This document shows positions 47,590 through 61,516 of a stretch of DNA of 64,000 nucleotides, piece after piece; the first letter of the stretch is position 1, and each line of letters starts with the position of its first letter. Below the pieces are notes generated by a model that did no database searches, was not told the origin of the DNA, and was given only the letters and a program-made list of their open reading frames with translations. The DNA is taken from contig CM022676.1 in assembly GCA_012295275.1 (NCBI GenBank), forward strand, positions 15,266,622-15,330,621. Direction: 5' to 3'. Origin of the DNA: Chrysomallon squamiferum. Lineage: Eukaryota > Mollusca > Gastropoda > Neomphalida > Peltospiridae. Position numbers and translations under genes: made by a program.

Positions 47590-47721
47590 GACGGGCCGAA
47601 AATATCAACGTTTTTGTTACGTACATATATATATATGTATATATATATGTATGGATATAATTAATTTTGTATTTATTTGATGTATTTTAGAGCATTTATA
47701 TATAAACTGATTCAATATTGG

Positions 47722-47752
<31 letters not shown>

Positions 47753-48150
47753 CACTATGTATATAATTAATATATATATATATTTTTTTATTATATATTT
47801 ATTTATTTATATATTTATAAAACAAGAAAGAAGGATATATATGGATAACAAACGTATAGACTTTGCCTTTATGCGAGATTGATATGAATCACTTTTAAAC
47901 TGCTACACTGAAAGGTTTTCTTCACTTTTCTTAGTAATAACATTTTGTAGGTGAACACATTTTATTTGTTTATGTATTTTTATTGTTTCTTTATGCATGT
48001 CATACGTTTCCTGCCATTTACTAACAACAGAAGTGCTTTAAAACACCAGCGCTGTGGTAAACTACTTAGTCAACATATTATAAAATATGAATCAGGATCC
48101 AAATTAACGTAGTTGCGTTTGACAGAGACAAACTCATCTGTTCATTTTTA
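45409..48150. other. Decayed array sequence, no intact exon seen
   Basis: Contains (GATA)-like stretches near 46080-46180, a promoter copy near 46480-46545 whose signal exon has been deleted, the diverged post-exon repeat, and TA-rich tracts at 47541-47582 and 47732-47750. Confidence 0.55.
47541..47582. repeat. (TA)n microsatellite
   Basis: About 42 bases of TA with further TA-rich sequence to about 47815. Confidence 0.95.
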
Positions 48151-48158
48151 GATAAGAA

Positions 48159-48185
48159 ACGTCTTTCTAACCATCGTACAAACGT
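48159..48185 (+). pseudogene. Signal-exon remnant, start codon lost
   Basis: After the usual 'gacagagacaaactcatctgtt' leader the exon begins ACGTCTTTC instead of ATGTCTTTC and breaks off after a few codons. Confidence 0.5.
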
Positions 48186-49376
48186 AAGCCTTTATACATG
48201 TTTTAAAAGAATAAACCGTAGCACAGTTCGAAGGATATCTTCTTGTTTGAATGTCTGTGTATTTATTTTATTTACAACTCGAGCTCAATAAGACATAGAA
48301 TTGTGTTCTAAGATAAAGATCGTTAATTGAATAATAGTTAAAACTGCATCAACAAATCACAGTGTGTCGAACGGTATTGGTATGAGAAGCTGAATTCTAA
48401 AATATAGTTAATGCTATTTACTCTCGGATTTTTCTTATTTTAGATTTAGATGGGCATGTCTCCCAGCTTTTCAGACCCTGCTATCTTCAGTCCCACGTGA
48501 CCTTGAAATGACCTCAGATTAAAATTAAATTGTAAAATATTATGTACAAAATAATTAACAAATAGCAGTAAAACAGGAGTTTTGTAGTAAAGCACACTTA
48601 AAGGGCACAGGCTGACCACAAAATGTCCATTTTGATACTTTTAGTGATTTAATGGAAATACGTGCTCGAGATTGCAATAGTCTTTGACAGCTTATTAAAA
48701 ATCGAAAGTTGTGAAGTTAAAACTTTGTTTTGTGTTTTGGGGGGAATTTGACACGTGAATGAACCTGAGCGATATTTTAATATAATTTGAAATCTTCTTA
48801 GTTCTTTATTCTTGGGATTATAACAATCTGTCGTTTAGTTGTACCTTTCTTACTTCGTTATGATTGTACATATTAAATTACATAGAAATAAAGGAAATTT
48901 CTAAATTATTAAACGCAACGTATCTTCAAAGAAATAAGGCGTGTCAGCATGTTTATTTACTCGTAACAAGCAACACTGTATCTTCATAATTTTCATCTCA
49001 CTTTCACTCCTATCAAGTGACACGTAAGAATCGAAGAAACGTGACTTGTAAGATAAATGATCTCGTCACGTTTTCACGAGCAGACGACTTTCGTTAACAA
49101 GAGAAATAACTCTGAAACACAAAAATACTTCAAACAGGAAGTTGTCATTTGAAAGCGTTCAACAGTAATAATTGGGATTTAATAGAATATAATTATATGA
49201 CGTACCTCTCTTATTCTTTTCTTTCTTTAATACCATTATTGTTGGCGTTGCTGTTGTTGTTATTCTTGATGCTGTAGTGGTTCTTGCTGTTGATACAAAA
49301 ATACTTGAAGGAGAAATTTTCCATTTGAAAACACTTTAACAATAATAGCTTAAAGGATTATAAGTATATGACGTAC

Positions 49377-49402
49377 CATTATTATTATTATTATTATATT
49401 TA

Positions 49403-49470
<68 letters not shown>
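49377..49470. repeat. (ATT)n microsatellite
   Basis: About 90 bases of ATT repeat, giving poly-Asn on the minus strand. Confidence 0.95.
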
Positions 49471-49498
49471 TCTTCTTTTTACAATTTTTTCTACACTT

Positions 49499-49555
49499 AT
49501 GAACAGACATTGTATGAACAATAATTTTTCAGGTCGTCGAAAATAACCTTTGTTA
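49499..49555 (-). pseudogene. ITIM-like block remnant, VIFDDL
   Basis: Only the central part survives. The tyrosine is replaced by phenylalanine and the flanking splice sites are gone. Confidence 0.45.
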
Positions 49556-50298
49556 TAATTTTACATAAATGTTATTTTGTGCCAAGTTATCGGATGACAA
49601 TGGAGGATTTTCTGTTTTGCGTCCATTATACTTTAAACAAATTTTAATAATATTTTTGGGGGATTTGTGTTTTTAACCATTAATAATTATAAGAGAAAAA
49701 CAAATCAGGATATTTGAAGTATTAATAATTACTGTTAAAAATAAAAGTTTCTCTTGAGCAACTAACATGGTTTATTTTTCGATCTATATATCTATTAGGT
49801 GTTAAAATGTTAAAAAGTGTGGCCCAACCTGGCCTTCTTTTACATTTATTTTCGTGGACACGTTATTTGTTGAGGCTGAGATAAACTATCCCTGCAATTA
49901 ATGTTCTTTTTTATGTCTGTCTGTTTATGAATTGTGAAATAGTTATATCTAGAATTATCTTACAGTTTGTATTGTTAGATTGAGATAGCTGTCAAGTTAC
50001 AAAACTGAACTAAATTGTAGTCAGTATGTCTGTGTGCGTGTGCGTGTGTGTGTGTTTGTACATAGCCAGAGAGAATGACATACATGGATAATAAACGTAT
50101 CTGCTTTGCATATTGACATTCATGGCTTGTAAACTACAAAAGTGAAAGGTTTTCTTGCCTTTTCTTAGTGATAACACTTTGTAGGTAACTTATTTTATCA
50201 TTCTTTTTTCTATTTATGTATACGTTCCATGTCACTAACGACAAAAATGCTTTCAAACAGCAGTGATGTTGCAAAACAAACTTATTAAGCCTAATATG

Positions 50299-50306
50299 TA
50301 TATAAA
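50299..50306 (+). promoter_or_regulatory. TATA box of signal-exon cassette
   Basis: TATATAAA 81 bases before the ATG at 50387. Confidence 0.5.
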
Positions 50307-50386
50307 AATATTAATCAGGACCTAAATTAAAATAGTTGCGCTTTACCGAGACAAACTGATCTGTTTAGTTTTTTTTTAAATAAGAA

Positions 50387-50444
50387 ATGTCTTGCTTTCC
50401 AATTGTTTGTATTTATTTACTTGTTATACCCACTGTCATTTCAG
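50387..50444 (+). CDS. Signal-peptide first exon, diverged but intact copy
   Basis: MSCFPIVCIYLLVIPTVIS plus one base, then donor GTTTGT, exactly the same length and phase as 28319 and 40000. It has diverged at about six residues, all conservative for a signal peptide, and keeps a TATA box. It is the intact signal exon closest to the SRCR exon at 63509, 13 kb away. No intact second or terminal cassette follows it within the window. Confidence 0.5.
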
Positions 50445-52317
50445 GTTTGTCATAACGTTTTGGTATTTCTATATTCATATAGTTATTAAGACTAAAATAT
50501 TGAGTAATAATAAAAATAATAATATAATTACATACACAAAGTAACTTATCGATTAAATGTACTAGTCAACCTACGAACGTAAACTTTTATATTTGTTTTG
50601 AGAGAACAAATCGTAGCACAATTGCAAGAATATCTTCTTGTATGAATATATGTGTATTTTTAATCATTTTATTTAAAATTCATTATCAGTGATATATAGA
50701 ATTGTGTTCTAAAATGAGGATCGTGAATTGAATAGTGGTTAAAACTGCATCAACAAACAAATCAGTTTGGTATGTAGAATTGTGTTTGCTCAAATCTTAA
50801 AATATTAGCTTAATATTATTCGCACTCGAATTTTTACATTTTGGCCCCAAATGGGCCTGCCCTATAGTTTTTCAGACCTGATATTTTGGTTATCAGTGGG
50901 TCGATTTTGATGAAACTATTTCACTGAAAAAAAATATTTCTTAAGGATGCTTACAAGGTGCAACTAAATTTTGGTACATTTTTCTCTTTTTGTTTCATCC
51001 TGAATTTGACTTTGTGACTTAACCTGACCTTCAAATGAGCTCAAATCAAAGTTGAATTCCTAAATGTTACCTTCAACATACAAAAATTCAAGAGGATGCT
51101 TTGTAGTAGAAAAGGGAGCAGAGTAGAAAAACACACTTAAAGTGGACATGATGACCACAAAATGTCCTTTTTTAACACTTTTATTGATTTAATGTAAACA
51201 AATGTTCTAGGCTGAAATGGAATGAATCTGATGGGTATTTTAGTACATTTTGAAATTTAAACTTTTTCTTTATTATAAAGATTATCAGATCTGATCCTTT
51301 AGCTCTACCTTACTTACTGGTTTATGATTGTACACATTAAATTATATTGAATAAAATAAAATGTATAGCATCTGAAAATACAACGAACCATCAAACAAAT
51401 ATAAATTATCAGTATGTTTATTTATCCGCAACAAGTAGCACGGTTTCTTTATAATTTGTATCTGAGTTTCACCAATGAAGTGATACCTAAGAACCGAAGA
51501 AACGTGACTTGTAAGATAAATGACTTCAGTAACGTTTTCACGAGCAGACGATTTTTTTAACAAGAAAAATTACACTAAAACACCAAACTACTTCAGAGAG
51601 GAAGTTATCACTTGAAAAGAGTTTCAACAATAATAAGACAGTTTTAAGATATTATAATAATATGACGTACCTATATCATTATTTTCTTTCTTACTTATTA
51701 TCATTGTTGTTATTCTTTGTGTTTCTGTTATTGGTGTTGTGGTGTTTATACCTGTTGATATAAGAAAACACTTCAAACAAAAATTTGTCTTTTGTAAACA
51801 GTTTAACAATAGTAAGAGGTATAAAGGATTAAGTTTTTAAGTGTGCGCTTTTTTTTTGTCCTGAAGCATGTTTGTATTTTCTTGTTTATCTCTATTTAAA
51901 TATAGTTTGTGATATGTTGTAGTTTGTTGTTTCTTGTTTCAGTGGAAGGATACATTCCTGTTAACTGTGAGTTACCCCCTGTACTCTGTATCTTAGTTTA
52001 TTTATGATAGTGTTTGTTAACGTCCAGCACAGATAGCAGTTTGTAATAAACTATTTCCACACATTTAGCTGTTGCAGTACAGGTAATGAACTGTCGTTGT
52101 CTGACTTAAATAACAAACATTCAGTTGATAGAAAGGTCATCTTTGTACTGGAAGAAGCGTAGCCATTAATACGTGAACAGTCGACAGCCGAGAGTATATT
52201 TTAAAATAGTTTTCAGACACACACACACACAGACACCGTTTTCCTTTTGGACGTAACTAAAACTATGCTTTAGATTCTGAATAACTGTGACTGTCTATAA
52301 GAAAGGACCAGAACACA

Positions 52318-52385
52318 CTATTACTATTATTATTATTATTATTATTGTTGTTGTTGTTGTTGTTATTATTATTATTATTATTATT
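52318..52385. repeat. (TTA)n / (TTG)n microsatellite
   Basis: Mixed trinucleotide repeat with further ATC/ATT-rich sequence to about 52530. Confidence 0.9.
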
Positions 52386-52599
52386 GATAATTATTATATA
52401 TTTTTACTTAATTATTTATTGTACCATTAGTGCTGCTAGCCCCATCATCATCATCATTTTTGTTATTATTATCAACATCATTATTATTATTGTTGTCATC
52501 ATCTTTATTACTGTTATTGTCATTGAAGAGTTACAGTTATTTATCATCTGACAATGTAGACAAATGCAAACAACTGGTTCTATTTATTTCTACACTTAT

Positions 52600-52684
52600 G
52601 CGCAGACAGTGTATTAACAATGAATTTTTCAGATCGTTGTAAATATACCTCTCTTGTCTCGTCATACACTAGTTTTCATCTGAC
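52600..52684 (-). pseudogene. ITIM-like block with deletion, YIYNDL
   Basis: Acceptor TGTTATATAG is present, the first frame ends at TGA after QMKTSV, and a later frame gives RYIYNDLKNSLLIHCLR up to a mutated donor ATAAGT. Confidence 0.5.
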
Positions 52685-53194
52685 CTATATAACAAACACA
52701 CACTCGTTATACTGGTTACGCGAGTATCATTTGAGCAGGTTGTGTTAGGAGTTTAAATTGGTTACAGATGAATGACTCTGTATTTTACATGGCTTTCCAA
52801 ACAATTTAGTCTGGCTTATTTTTATACTTTCTCGTGAATCTAATTTGGCGTTTGATCTACAACAGTCCTCGACAACCTTTTTCGAGACACGGGTCACGTG
52901 AGAGATGGCACATCCTCAGGCGGAAAGCACGTACTAATTTAGGCGGTTAAAGTTATGTTCTGTCCTGTATGTTAATAACTGAAGAAGAAGAAGATGACAC
53001 TCAACAATCTAAATGTATGAAATGATTAAATGCATCTGGTTACCTTTATTAGTTTTTCTTTATGTTTTATAATATGTTTTTGTTGTTGTTGTAGTTTTTC
53101 TCGTTATTATTGTTATTGAACATGTTCTATTATCTATCTTGAATGTTGATACACATAAATTATTTCATATTTTCCTATTTATTTCTGCACTTAC

Positions 53195-53265
53195 TCACAG
53201 ACATAGTATAAACAATGAATGTTTCAAATCGTCGTAAATAACACTCGGCTCTACCTCTGTGTATC
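53195..53265 (-). pseudogene. ITIM-like block, VIYDDL, acceptor lost
   Basis: Reads PSVIYDDLKHSLFILCL and then TGA directly before an intact GTAAGT donor. No acceptor upstream. Confidence 0.5.
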
Positions 53266-53476
53266 AAATTACTTGTAATATTTGTAATATATATTATATT
53301 TGTCTGTTTGTCTGTTTATGAATTGTCAAACAGATACATCTAGAATAATTATACAGTGTGTACATCTGGCTTCAGTTAGCTTTCCGATTACACATAAAGA
53401 CAGGAACTAGGATAAACATTGAGCTAACTGTGTCTGACAGAGGCAAAATGATTTGTTCAGTTTTTAAATATGTAAT

Positions 53477-53535
53477 ATGAATATTTCCTTATTTTTAAAT
53501 CGATGTACTTTTTATAACTACAGTGGTCTATAGTA
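53477..53535 (+). pseudogene. Signal-exon remnant
   Basis: ATG then NISLFLNRCTFYNYSGL. Aligns with the cassette but the hydrophobic core and donor are lost. Confidence 0.45.
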
Positions 53536-55500
53536 CATAATGTTTATTACAATACAAACTGCATTACACATACTCGATTTGATCATTCAGCAAACAAAAT
53601 TTGGCGACCTAATTAAGTTCAAATCAAGCGATTAAATTTCTCAGGAACACTACACGCTACAGGGAATGCATAATGGAGGGATTTGTGTTTAAATAAAGTG
53701 TGATCAATGAACACAATTAATAACGTGAACTGAGAGAGAAAACATTCCCAAAATTCACTTTATTGTACAAAAAAGATAATATTAAAAATTTAAATAATTT
53801 AAAAATAAAGAAAAGACATATTAAAGCAAAAACGTAAAAGAAAAAAAGTGTTCCCAGTAGTGTCTGTGTGCGGATAGATATCGAATTCAACGCGCAGAAT
53901 GTCGACGAAATTTTTACTTAAACTGACGCAGTGACTGAGAGAAAATACAACTGAAACAAGATGATAATCATAACGCATGAACCCATAACGAGAATCGATT
54001 GATAAGTTTAGATATATCACATTTTTGTAATTATTGATTGATGCATTTACTTAGTTAGTATAATTAATTCACCCTATTAATGTAAGTTTGCGGGTCGTAT
54101 GTTTGCGAGAGCAGTTTTATGTGAACATTCGTTAAAATCTGACGAATGATGAAAACAAAACGTTTCAGTTTAAATAATATTATTAATTTCATTAATTTTG
54201 TTTTTGCTTAAAAAATCCTGTTTTCAGAAACTTTTTTACTGCCGATGACAACACTTCCTGGTTTACAAGTGCGATCTTCGATGATGTGTGTTTTCTTTTC
54301 TCTGCCGTAAGAACGTTTGGTTTCTTTCTAAAAGTTAAGAATTCTGGATCGGCTTAATGGGCGATATTACATATTAATATTACGTATTGTTCACCTCTTC
54401 CGTTCTGTGTGTAGGCGAGAAAACCAAATATTAAAAGGACACATTAGCTATACTTTATTATCACAAATTCAATCATTTAATTTAAAACGTACTATAATAA
54501 TTCCTATAGACATTAGTTATGTTCATACATGCAAATACACACATACATGCATACATATTTAAAAAAAAATATGTGTGCGTGTGTATATGCAGACGTACGC
54601 ATAAATATCCATACTTAGTTATAAACAAATTGTTATTGATCAAAAACAAAATTAAATAGCCTTCGCAGTACTTTCTATTCTGATTACTGAATCACTAAAC
54701 TAAAATGCTGAGAAAATGTCAAGTTTTTGAAGAGGAGAACTTAGACGTAAATAGGTATCCAGCTCTGCAAGAAATTAAATATACTTGAGAAAAAAGAAGA
54801 AATAAACGTATCAGTCTGAATTATTATTTCAGTAACTACATGTTTTTACATGGCTGTATCAGTACATATGTAAGGTTTTCAGTGCATTATCATTATTATT
54901 ATTATTAGTAGTAGTAGTAGTAGTATTTACTTTATTTTACGTTTATATATATTTTTAATTTCTTTGTTTATGTTGTTCCAGATTACATTGCATAATCTTG
55001 GCGATATATTCTATTATAATCTAAGCTGATTAAGTTATAAACAATTATATAATATCAGCACGTTTATATTTGCATCATACAAAGTAAATTAGAATTGGAA
55101 ATTAAGATTTATCTTTGGAATTATCCCATAGAACAGCTTCATCAATATCTCTCTTAACAGAGTTGAGACAAATGAGTTTGTGTTTTAAGGTATATACATC
55201 ACACAATCAAACTATGAACATCATAGGAATGTTTCTTGAAATTAAAATGAAATATCAATTTATGTAGGTAAGATAATATTAAAGGTTACAAATTATTATA
55301 GATTAAATTTATTTAATTTTTACATATTTGTCGTCTTGTTATGGAAGATCGCTCAGTTAAAATATTACCTAGAGATGATTTTAAAATGTTTATTTTGTAT
55401 TTTTATTTTTTTCCAAATATACTTGTACTGTTGTTTTTTGTTTGGTGATGAAATAGCATGGACAGTATATCAAATTAACTCTCCTTCATTGTTATGTATG

Positions 55501-55545
55501 TCAGATAAAAATAGTGTGCCACTGATATATATATCAAAATATATG
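55501..55545 (+). pseudogene. Second-exon cassette remnant, acceptor lost
   Basis: TCAGATAAAAATAGTGTGCC preceded by TTATGTATG where copies have TTATGTAGG; it breaks off after about 30 bases. Confidence 0.5.
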
Positions 55546-56333
55546 ACTGTACCTAGATAAATGATAAATAGACTAAATATATTTTGCCTACTACCGAATT
55601 GTTTTATTTCATTTTGTCTGATCCACTATTAGGATAATTCCACGGAGTCAGGATTCGGAAGGTTTGATATCAAACCCACTGACCTGATTGCTAGAGGGGT
55701 ACTCCAGAATCTAGGCCATGTGTAAGAGATTGACAATGTCCAAATCTGTTTGATATAGGGACAAATGACCAGGGATACATGTGGCTTGATGGATGATAGA
55801 AAACATGTGCATGAAGGATGTTACACGAAACGAGCATGAGAGAAAACAACAACAACAAAGCAAACGTTAACCTAATTTCAAATTGTCTGCATATTTTGTG
55901 ATGGTCAAATAAACATTTACCATTTTCTGAAAAAAGATTTCTTAAAAGATAATCGTGATTATCTTTAACAAAGGACGATTACACACTAGTATTATTGTTG
56001 TTGTTGTTGTTACTATCATTATGAATATTATTATTATTATCATTATGAATATTATTATTATTATTATTATTTGACGTTCACGGTAAACAAAGGGAAACCT
56101 TAGAACAATGATTTGCTATTTAATTTTCTGAACTATGTTTTACCTCCGTCACTGCTCACAATTTCAATTTCGTATGAGTGTGCTTCACACAATTTTCATA
56201 GCGCATGTTTCACTGGTGTGTTGATAAACGTTGTTCAGTCCTGTGTAATAGTAACTGAGAAAGAGGAAGAAGATGAAGAAGTTAACTTTCAAAGATTTAA
56301 ATGTATCTGATTATCTGTATTGTTGTTCTTTCC

Positions 56334-56462
56334 TTCTTCTTCTTCTTCTTCTTCTTATTATTATTATTATTAGTAGTAGTAGTAGTAGTAGTTTAGTAGT
56401 AGTAGTAGTATTAGTAGTAGTTGTTGTTGTTGTTGTATTGCGGTTGTTGTTGTTGCTGCTGT
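56334..56462. repeat. Trinucleotide microsatellite, TTC then TTA then GTA then TTG
   Basis: A sequence of related triplet repeats that replaces the simple TTG/TTA stretch at 41140-41160 in the near-identical block. Confidence 0.92.
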
Positions 56463-57527
56463 CTTTATCATTGTTATTGAGCAGATACTATTATTTATCT
56501 TCTCACGAATGTTGATGCCACTAACATTTGTTATGTTCTCTATATATCCCATTGTGAATTAAAATCCTGCACAAATTATTGTGCATATTTGGATTCAGTT
56601 AGCTGTCTGATTGCCCATTCAATCATAAGAAAAATTAAACTTAGAAGAAATTTCCAACTACAAATCATCATCATATTATGTCTATAAATATCTTTTGGAG
56701 TGTCTATATATTTATTTTATTTTATTATTATTTCGGAATCTAAATCAAAGCATAAATTAAATGAAACACGTTACATAAATACATAAATAGATAAATAAAT
56801 AAATAAAAGTGACAATTAGAAATTAAGAAAAATACGTATAACTTGTTTTTCTTATTTCAGAGCATTTCTCTTCTTTTTAATCCTTTGCTGTCCCAGGGTG
56901 ACCCAACCTGCTGCAGCACGGGGTAGTGTGGGGCAGTTTGAGAATCTATCTTAAACCAATAATAACAGAAACACTGTAAGAAATCAGGGTATTTCAAATA
57001 TTAGTAATTATGTTAAATAATATAAGATTTTTTGGACAACTATGAGGGTTTGTTTTCCGATTTGTGTTTGAATTAAAAGTTAAAATGGTAAAAACTGTCG
57101 CAATTTGGTCGTGTTTCCTATACAGAATCATCAATATCCTAAAGAACCATATTCCACATGAAAATAAGAAAATAACTAACATTATCAACAGTCCCTATTT
57201 CATTCACTTACAAACGAACCTTCAAAAATGTGTTGCACAAGTGCATACGACTGTTATGTGTTTATGATAGACGAACAGTCGATACATTTTAATATACTTA
57301 ATGTCTGGCTACCCTTTACTTAATTGTCAACCATGCGGGCAGTTGATTAACTTAGCTAGTATTTATTTAGACTGCGACAAACAATCAACGCAACTAACAT
57401 TTTTATGTTCTCTATATGTTCCATTGTCAATTGTGAAATAGTTGTATCCAAATAATCCTACAATATGCATATTTGGATTCAGTTAGCTGTCTGATTACAA
57501 AATTAAACTCAGCCAACATATTATGTC

Positions 57528-57668
57528 TATAAATATAGGAATCGGAATCTAAATCACAGTAATTGCGTTTGATAGAGGCAAATTAATCTGCTCATTTTTA
57601 AAATAAGAGATGTCTTTTTTGCATGTATTTAGATTTCTTTCCTTCTATCGGATATGTCATTTTATGTT
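57528..57668 (+). pseudogene. Promoter and signal-exon remnant
   Basis: TATAAATA at 57528 and an ATG at 57610 starting MSFLHVFRFLSFYRIC. An internal deletion removes the end of the exon and its donor. Confidence 0.5.
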
Positions 57669-57715
57669 TTATGTGTGTAGTTATTAAGAGTGACATACTG
57701 AATACTGGATGATAC

Positions 57716-57766
57716 TACTACTACTACTAGTAGTACTACTACTACTACTACTACTACTGCTACTAC
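57716..57766. repeat. (TAC)n microsatellite
   Basis: About 50 bases of imperfect TAC/CTA repeat, then an AAT run to 57786. Confidence 0.92.
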
Positions 57767-58859
57767 TTCTAATAATAATAATAATAGTAAAATCAGATAC
57801 ATACAGTAAATTCTGTAATACATCTAATATTTATCCGACTATAAAAACATTTTAGAAGTACAAATCGTAGCACAATTCCAAGAATAGCATTGTTTAGTTT
57901 CTTTGTATTATGGTTCATTTTTTTTTTTAAATCACCGAATCAACGAGACAAGAATTATGTTCTAAAATGATGATCGTGAATTGAATAATAGTTAAAACAA
58001 TGTCAAGAAACAATTCACTGATCAAATGGACGTGACAGCAACTTTTCAATCCCTGACATCTAGTTAATCAGTGAGAAGATTTGGATGAAACATTTTCATA
58101 GGGATTCCAAATGTGCCATTATTTCCTTATCATATACAACTATATTTTAGAACCTTAACATTTTTTCCTTGATCTTCAATTTGACTTTGTTACCAACGAA
58201 ATGACATCAAGATATAAAAGTTCCAGAATCTATAATATTTGGAGTTCAATAGTACAATACACTTCAAGTGGAGATGCTGACCTGAAAATGTTCATTTTGA
58301 CAGTTTTAGTGATTTAATATATATAAATGCATGAGGTTACACTATTCTTGAATATAGTTTGTGTAATTTTACTGCATAGTTGTAATACTTCTAAAATCTA
58401 ATATGGTGAAGTTAAAATTGTATTTTTACTTTTCTTGGGGAATTTGACCTGTAACGGACTTCAATCATATTTCATTCTAATTTGAACCCTTCTTTGTTAT
58501 TTATTGTTGAGACTATCACTTATACTGCTGTAGTTCTACTTTTTGTTTTCTTTGACTGGTTTAAGACTGTGCACCTTAAGTTACACAGCCAAAGAATAAT
58601 AAATAATGATAGTAATAATAATAAATATTAAAAAGAAAATACAAAAGAGACATGTACAATTAAATAAATTTAATAAATATTTGTACTTCCTGGGAACATG
58701 TTGCACTGTTTCTCTATAATTTTTGTCTGACGTTCATCTCTGTGATGTGAAGAACCGTGACTTGCAAGATAAATGACTTGTGTCACGTTTCCACGTACAG
58801 ACAATTTTTGTCAACAAGAAAAACTAATCCAGCAGAAGTAAATGCTACCTCGTTTTGCT

Positions 58860-59025
58860 GTCTAAAGTTATTTTGTATTTGTGTGTGTATATGTGAGTGT
58901 GTGTTTGTGTGTGTTTGTGTGTGTTTGTGTTTGGTTGACTGTGTGTGAGTGTGTGTATATGTGTGTGTTTGTTTATGTGTGAGTGTGTGTGTGTGTGTGT
59001 TTGTGTGTGTGCGTGTGTTTATAAC
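58860..59025. repeat. Imperfect (GT)n tract
   Basis: GT-rich with TTTG and TGAG interruptions over about 165 bases. Confidence 0.85.
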
Positions 59026-60480
59026 TGATGTTTGGTACATATTCAGAAACCTTCTGACATCATCATCTCACACTTGAGCAATTTGTGTTACGACACGAAA
59101 TCCAAGATCACCGCCAACGAATCTATTTTTTTTTATATATAACTTGGTCACTAGATCTGAGAGAAACATGAATGAAAGTTCGTTTTATACGTTTTTAAAC
59201 ATAAAGAATCTAATGGTCTATAACTTCCCAAGAATAAGAGAAAAAAAAAAAAAAAAAAAAAAAAGGTAAGACAAAAAACAGCAACAACAAAAACAAATAA
59301 TGAAAAAAAGAGAAACTCATAATTAGATATTACTGTTTAGAGTCAAATTAAACTCGTGTAGGCCTTTGAGTAAACTGTACACCTTATCATGTTAAGCATA
59401 GGCTAATAACTAAGAGGTAAATAAGGAACACCCAGTTATTGATTATTGTATTTACTCTGGTTCAAATACACTAAACATGTATGCTGTTATACATCAGATC
59501 TATTTGGGATAATTCAGAATTGGATTGTTCAACTCGCAGTGACTGTGACAAATCACTAATCACTTTTGTTACAGAAAATCGGCTTGCAGATGACAATGCA
59601 GAAACAAAACGATATCATGAGCAATTAAAGAATGTCTTTATGCGTTATTATTATTATTATTATTATTGATAACGGGTAAAACAGAAATATAAAATCAAAC
59701 TTTGTGAAGCAGGTATAACTAATTCAGAGATTTTCACTAAAGTTCTTGGGAATATAATACATACGGACAACAAGAAAAAGTATGTGTCAGAGGGAAAACA
59801 CGAGGAAAGAAAAATAAGACAAAAACAAAAAGCAAAATATTAAAAAAGCAAAAAAAGAAAGAAAACAACAAAACAAACACCACCAACAACAGACAACATC
59901 TTTGGCGAGACAAACGGGTGCTAGCACAACCCGTGGCTACTTTTTATGTACACGGAGATTTCTGCGGAAAATCACTGAGACTTTGGTCATAAGTAATAAG
60001 AGTTTGCCTCTGAGATTTTGTAATATTTCATTCTCATTTGTCTTGATATGGTAATCATGCAATGCAATCTGTGTTTTTAACTGTGTAAGCTATGTGTTTC
60101 ATATATATAATTTAAAATTTATATGAACATAATTATTTTGATTCTTTGTTTACAATTCCGTCTTCATATAAGTTTTAAGTTGAATGACTCTGCATTTTAA
60201 ATAGGTTTCCTAACAATTTAGTTTGGTCTATTTTGTAACTTCAAATGTATTTCGGAAATACTCGATAAATAAATAATTTCGTACATTTTTACTGTCATAT
60301 TTATCTAATGAATGAAGGTATTATTATAGGTCATAGATATTATTGTTGTTGTTGTTGTTGCTTTTAGAAGGCTTTCGAATTTTTATTTTATTTTGTGTTT
60401 CTTTTTAACGTGTTTTTTTCACCCTCTGCAACGTTTGTATTTTCTTGATTATCTCCATTGTGTAGTGTTTGTGACATGGT
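59026..60480. other. No supported gene; A-rich tract
   Basis: Includes a poly(A) run at 59240-59264 followed by AC/A-rich sequence, and an unrecognised open frame at 59481-59669 that ends in an ATT repeat. That frame starts MLLYIRSIWDNSELDCSTRS, has a CSTRSDC spacing and is acidic, but has no copy elsewhere in the window. Confidence 0.4.
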
Positions 60481-60766
60481 GTTTTTTTCTGGCTTCAGTG
60501 GAAGGATACATTCCTGTTAATTATGATTTGCCACACTGTGCTCTGTAACTTAGTTTATTTGTGACAGTGTTCGTTGAAGTACATCACGGCAAAAACTTTG
60601 TAATGAACTGCTGGCATACATCTAGATGTTCCGGTAGCAGTAATGAATTAGTAATGCTAAATAAGAAACATTTATTTGTTACAAGATTCATCTTGATACT
60701 TACAGAAAACGAGTTATTAAATTGCAAACAGATCACAGACGATAGAACTTTCATATCTATATATAA

Positions 60767-60885
60767 TTATTTTCTGTAAGAATGTTTCGATTGTATTAAC
60801 AGTGAATGTTTCGCATCGTCATAAATTATACCCGGGTATACCTCTCTGTATCTCTTGCAGAACAGACAGGCTATTTTTATCTCAG
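60767..60885 (-). pseudogene. ITIM-like block, longest uninterrupted copy
   Basis: Open from the acceptor position onward in the phase 1 frame: EIKIACLFCKRYREVYPG then IIYDDAKHSLLIQSKHSY. It shows the likely full-length ancestral reading: a basic, cysteine-containing start (as in the plus-strand second exon) and then the tyrosine motif. The acceptor reads TGTCG where copies have TGTAG, and +3 after the tyrosine is Ala, so it is no longer ITIM-like. Confidence 0.5.
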
Positions 60886-61516
60886 CGACATAACAAACTA
60901 AAACACATAGTATCGTCCAAGCACCATTAAGTATACATGGAAATATCTGAAAAAAAAGAAACGAACATTTTAAAATTATCTTTACGTGTGCTATAACTAT
61001 CTGGCACATAAAATATGAATAAAGGTAGCTGCAAGGTAATTAACATTAATCTACAATAATCGTATGTATGCATAGAATCATCGAAACCGCAAAATACAAA
61101 GCTTAGAAGTGTACACCAATATTATTTTTAGCATAGACGAACAGTCGGCACATTTTAACACATTTAATGTTTGGGTGTCCAACTTTTTGTTCATTGTCAG
61201 TCACATCTAAACATTATCCTAGAACGTCCATAGTTGGATTTAATTAGCTGTCTGGTTACAAAATACTTTTATTATTTGTATAGTCTGTGATAAAACAATC
61301 AATATACAATAAATATTTTATACACGGTTATGAATTATTAAATAGTTACATCTACAATAATCCTGCACTGTTCACAGCTGGTTTCATTAGCTTTTCTGTT
61401 GTAAAATAAATTACGTCTATAAGTGTATTACGTATATCAAGAAAGGAATAAACAATTAAATTAAAGTATTTGCGTTTGACAGAGACAAACTTATGTGTTG
61501 AGTTTTTTAAAAAGAA

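Noticed and set aside
56273-56552. Poly-Ser, poly-Val and poly-Leu frames
   Set aside because: Translation of triplet microsatellites.
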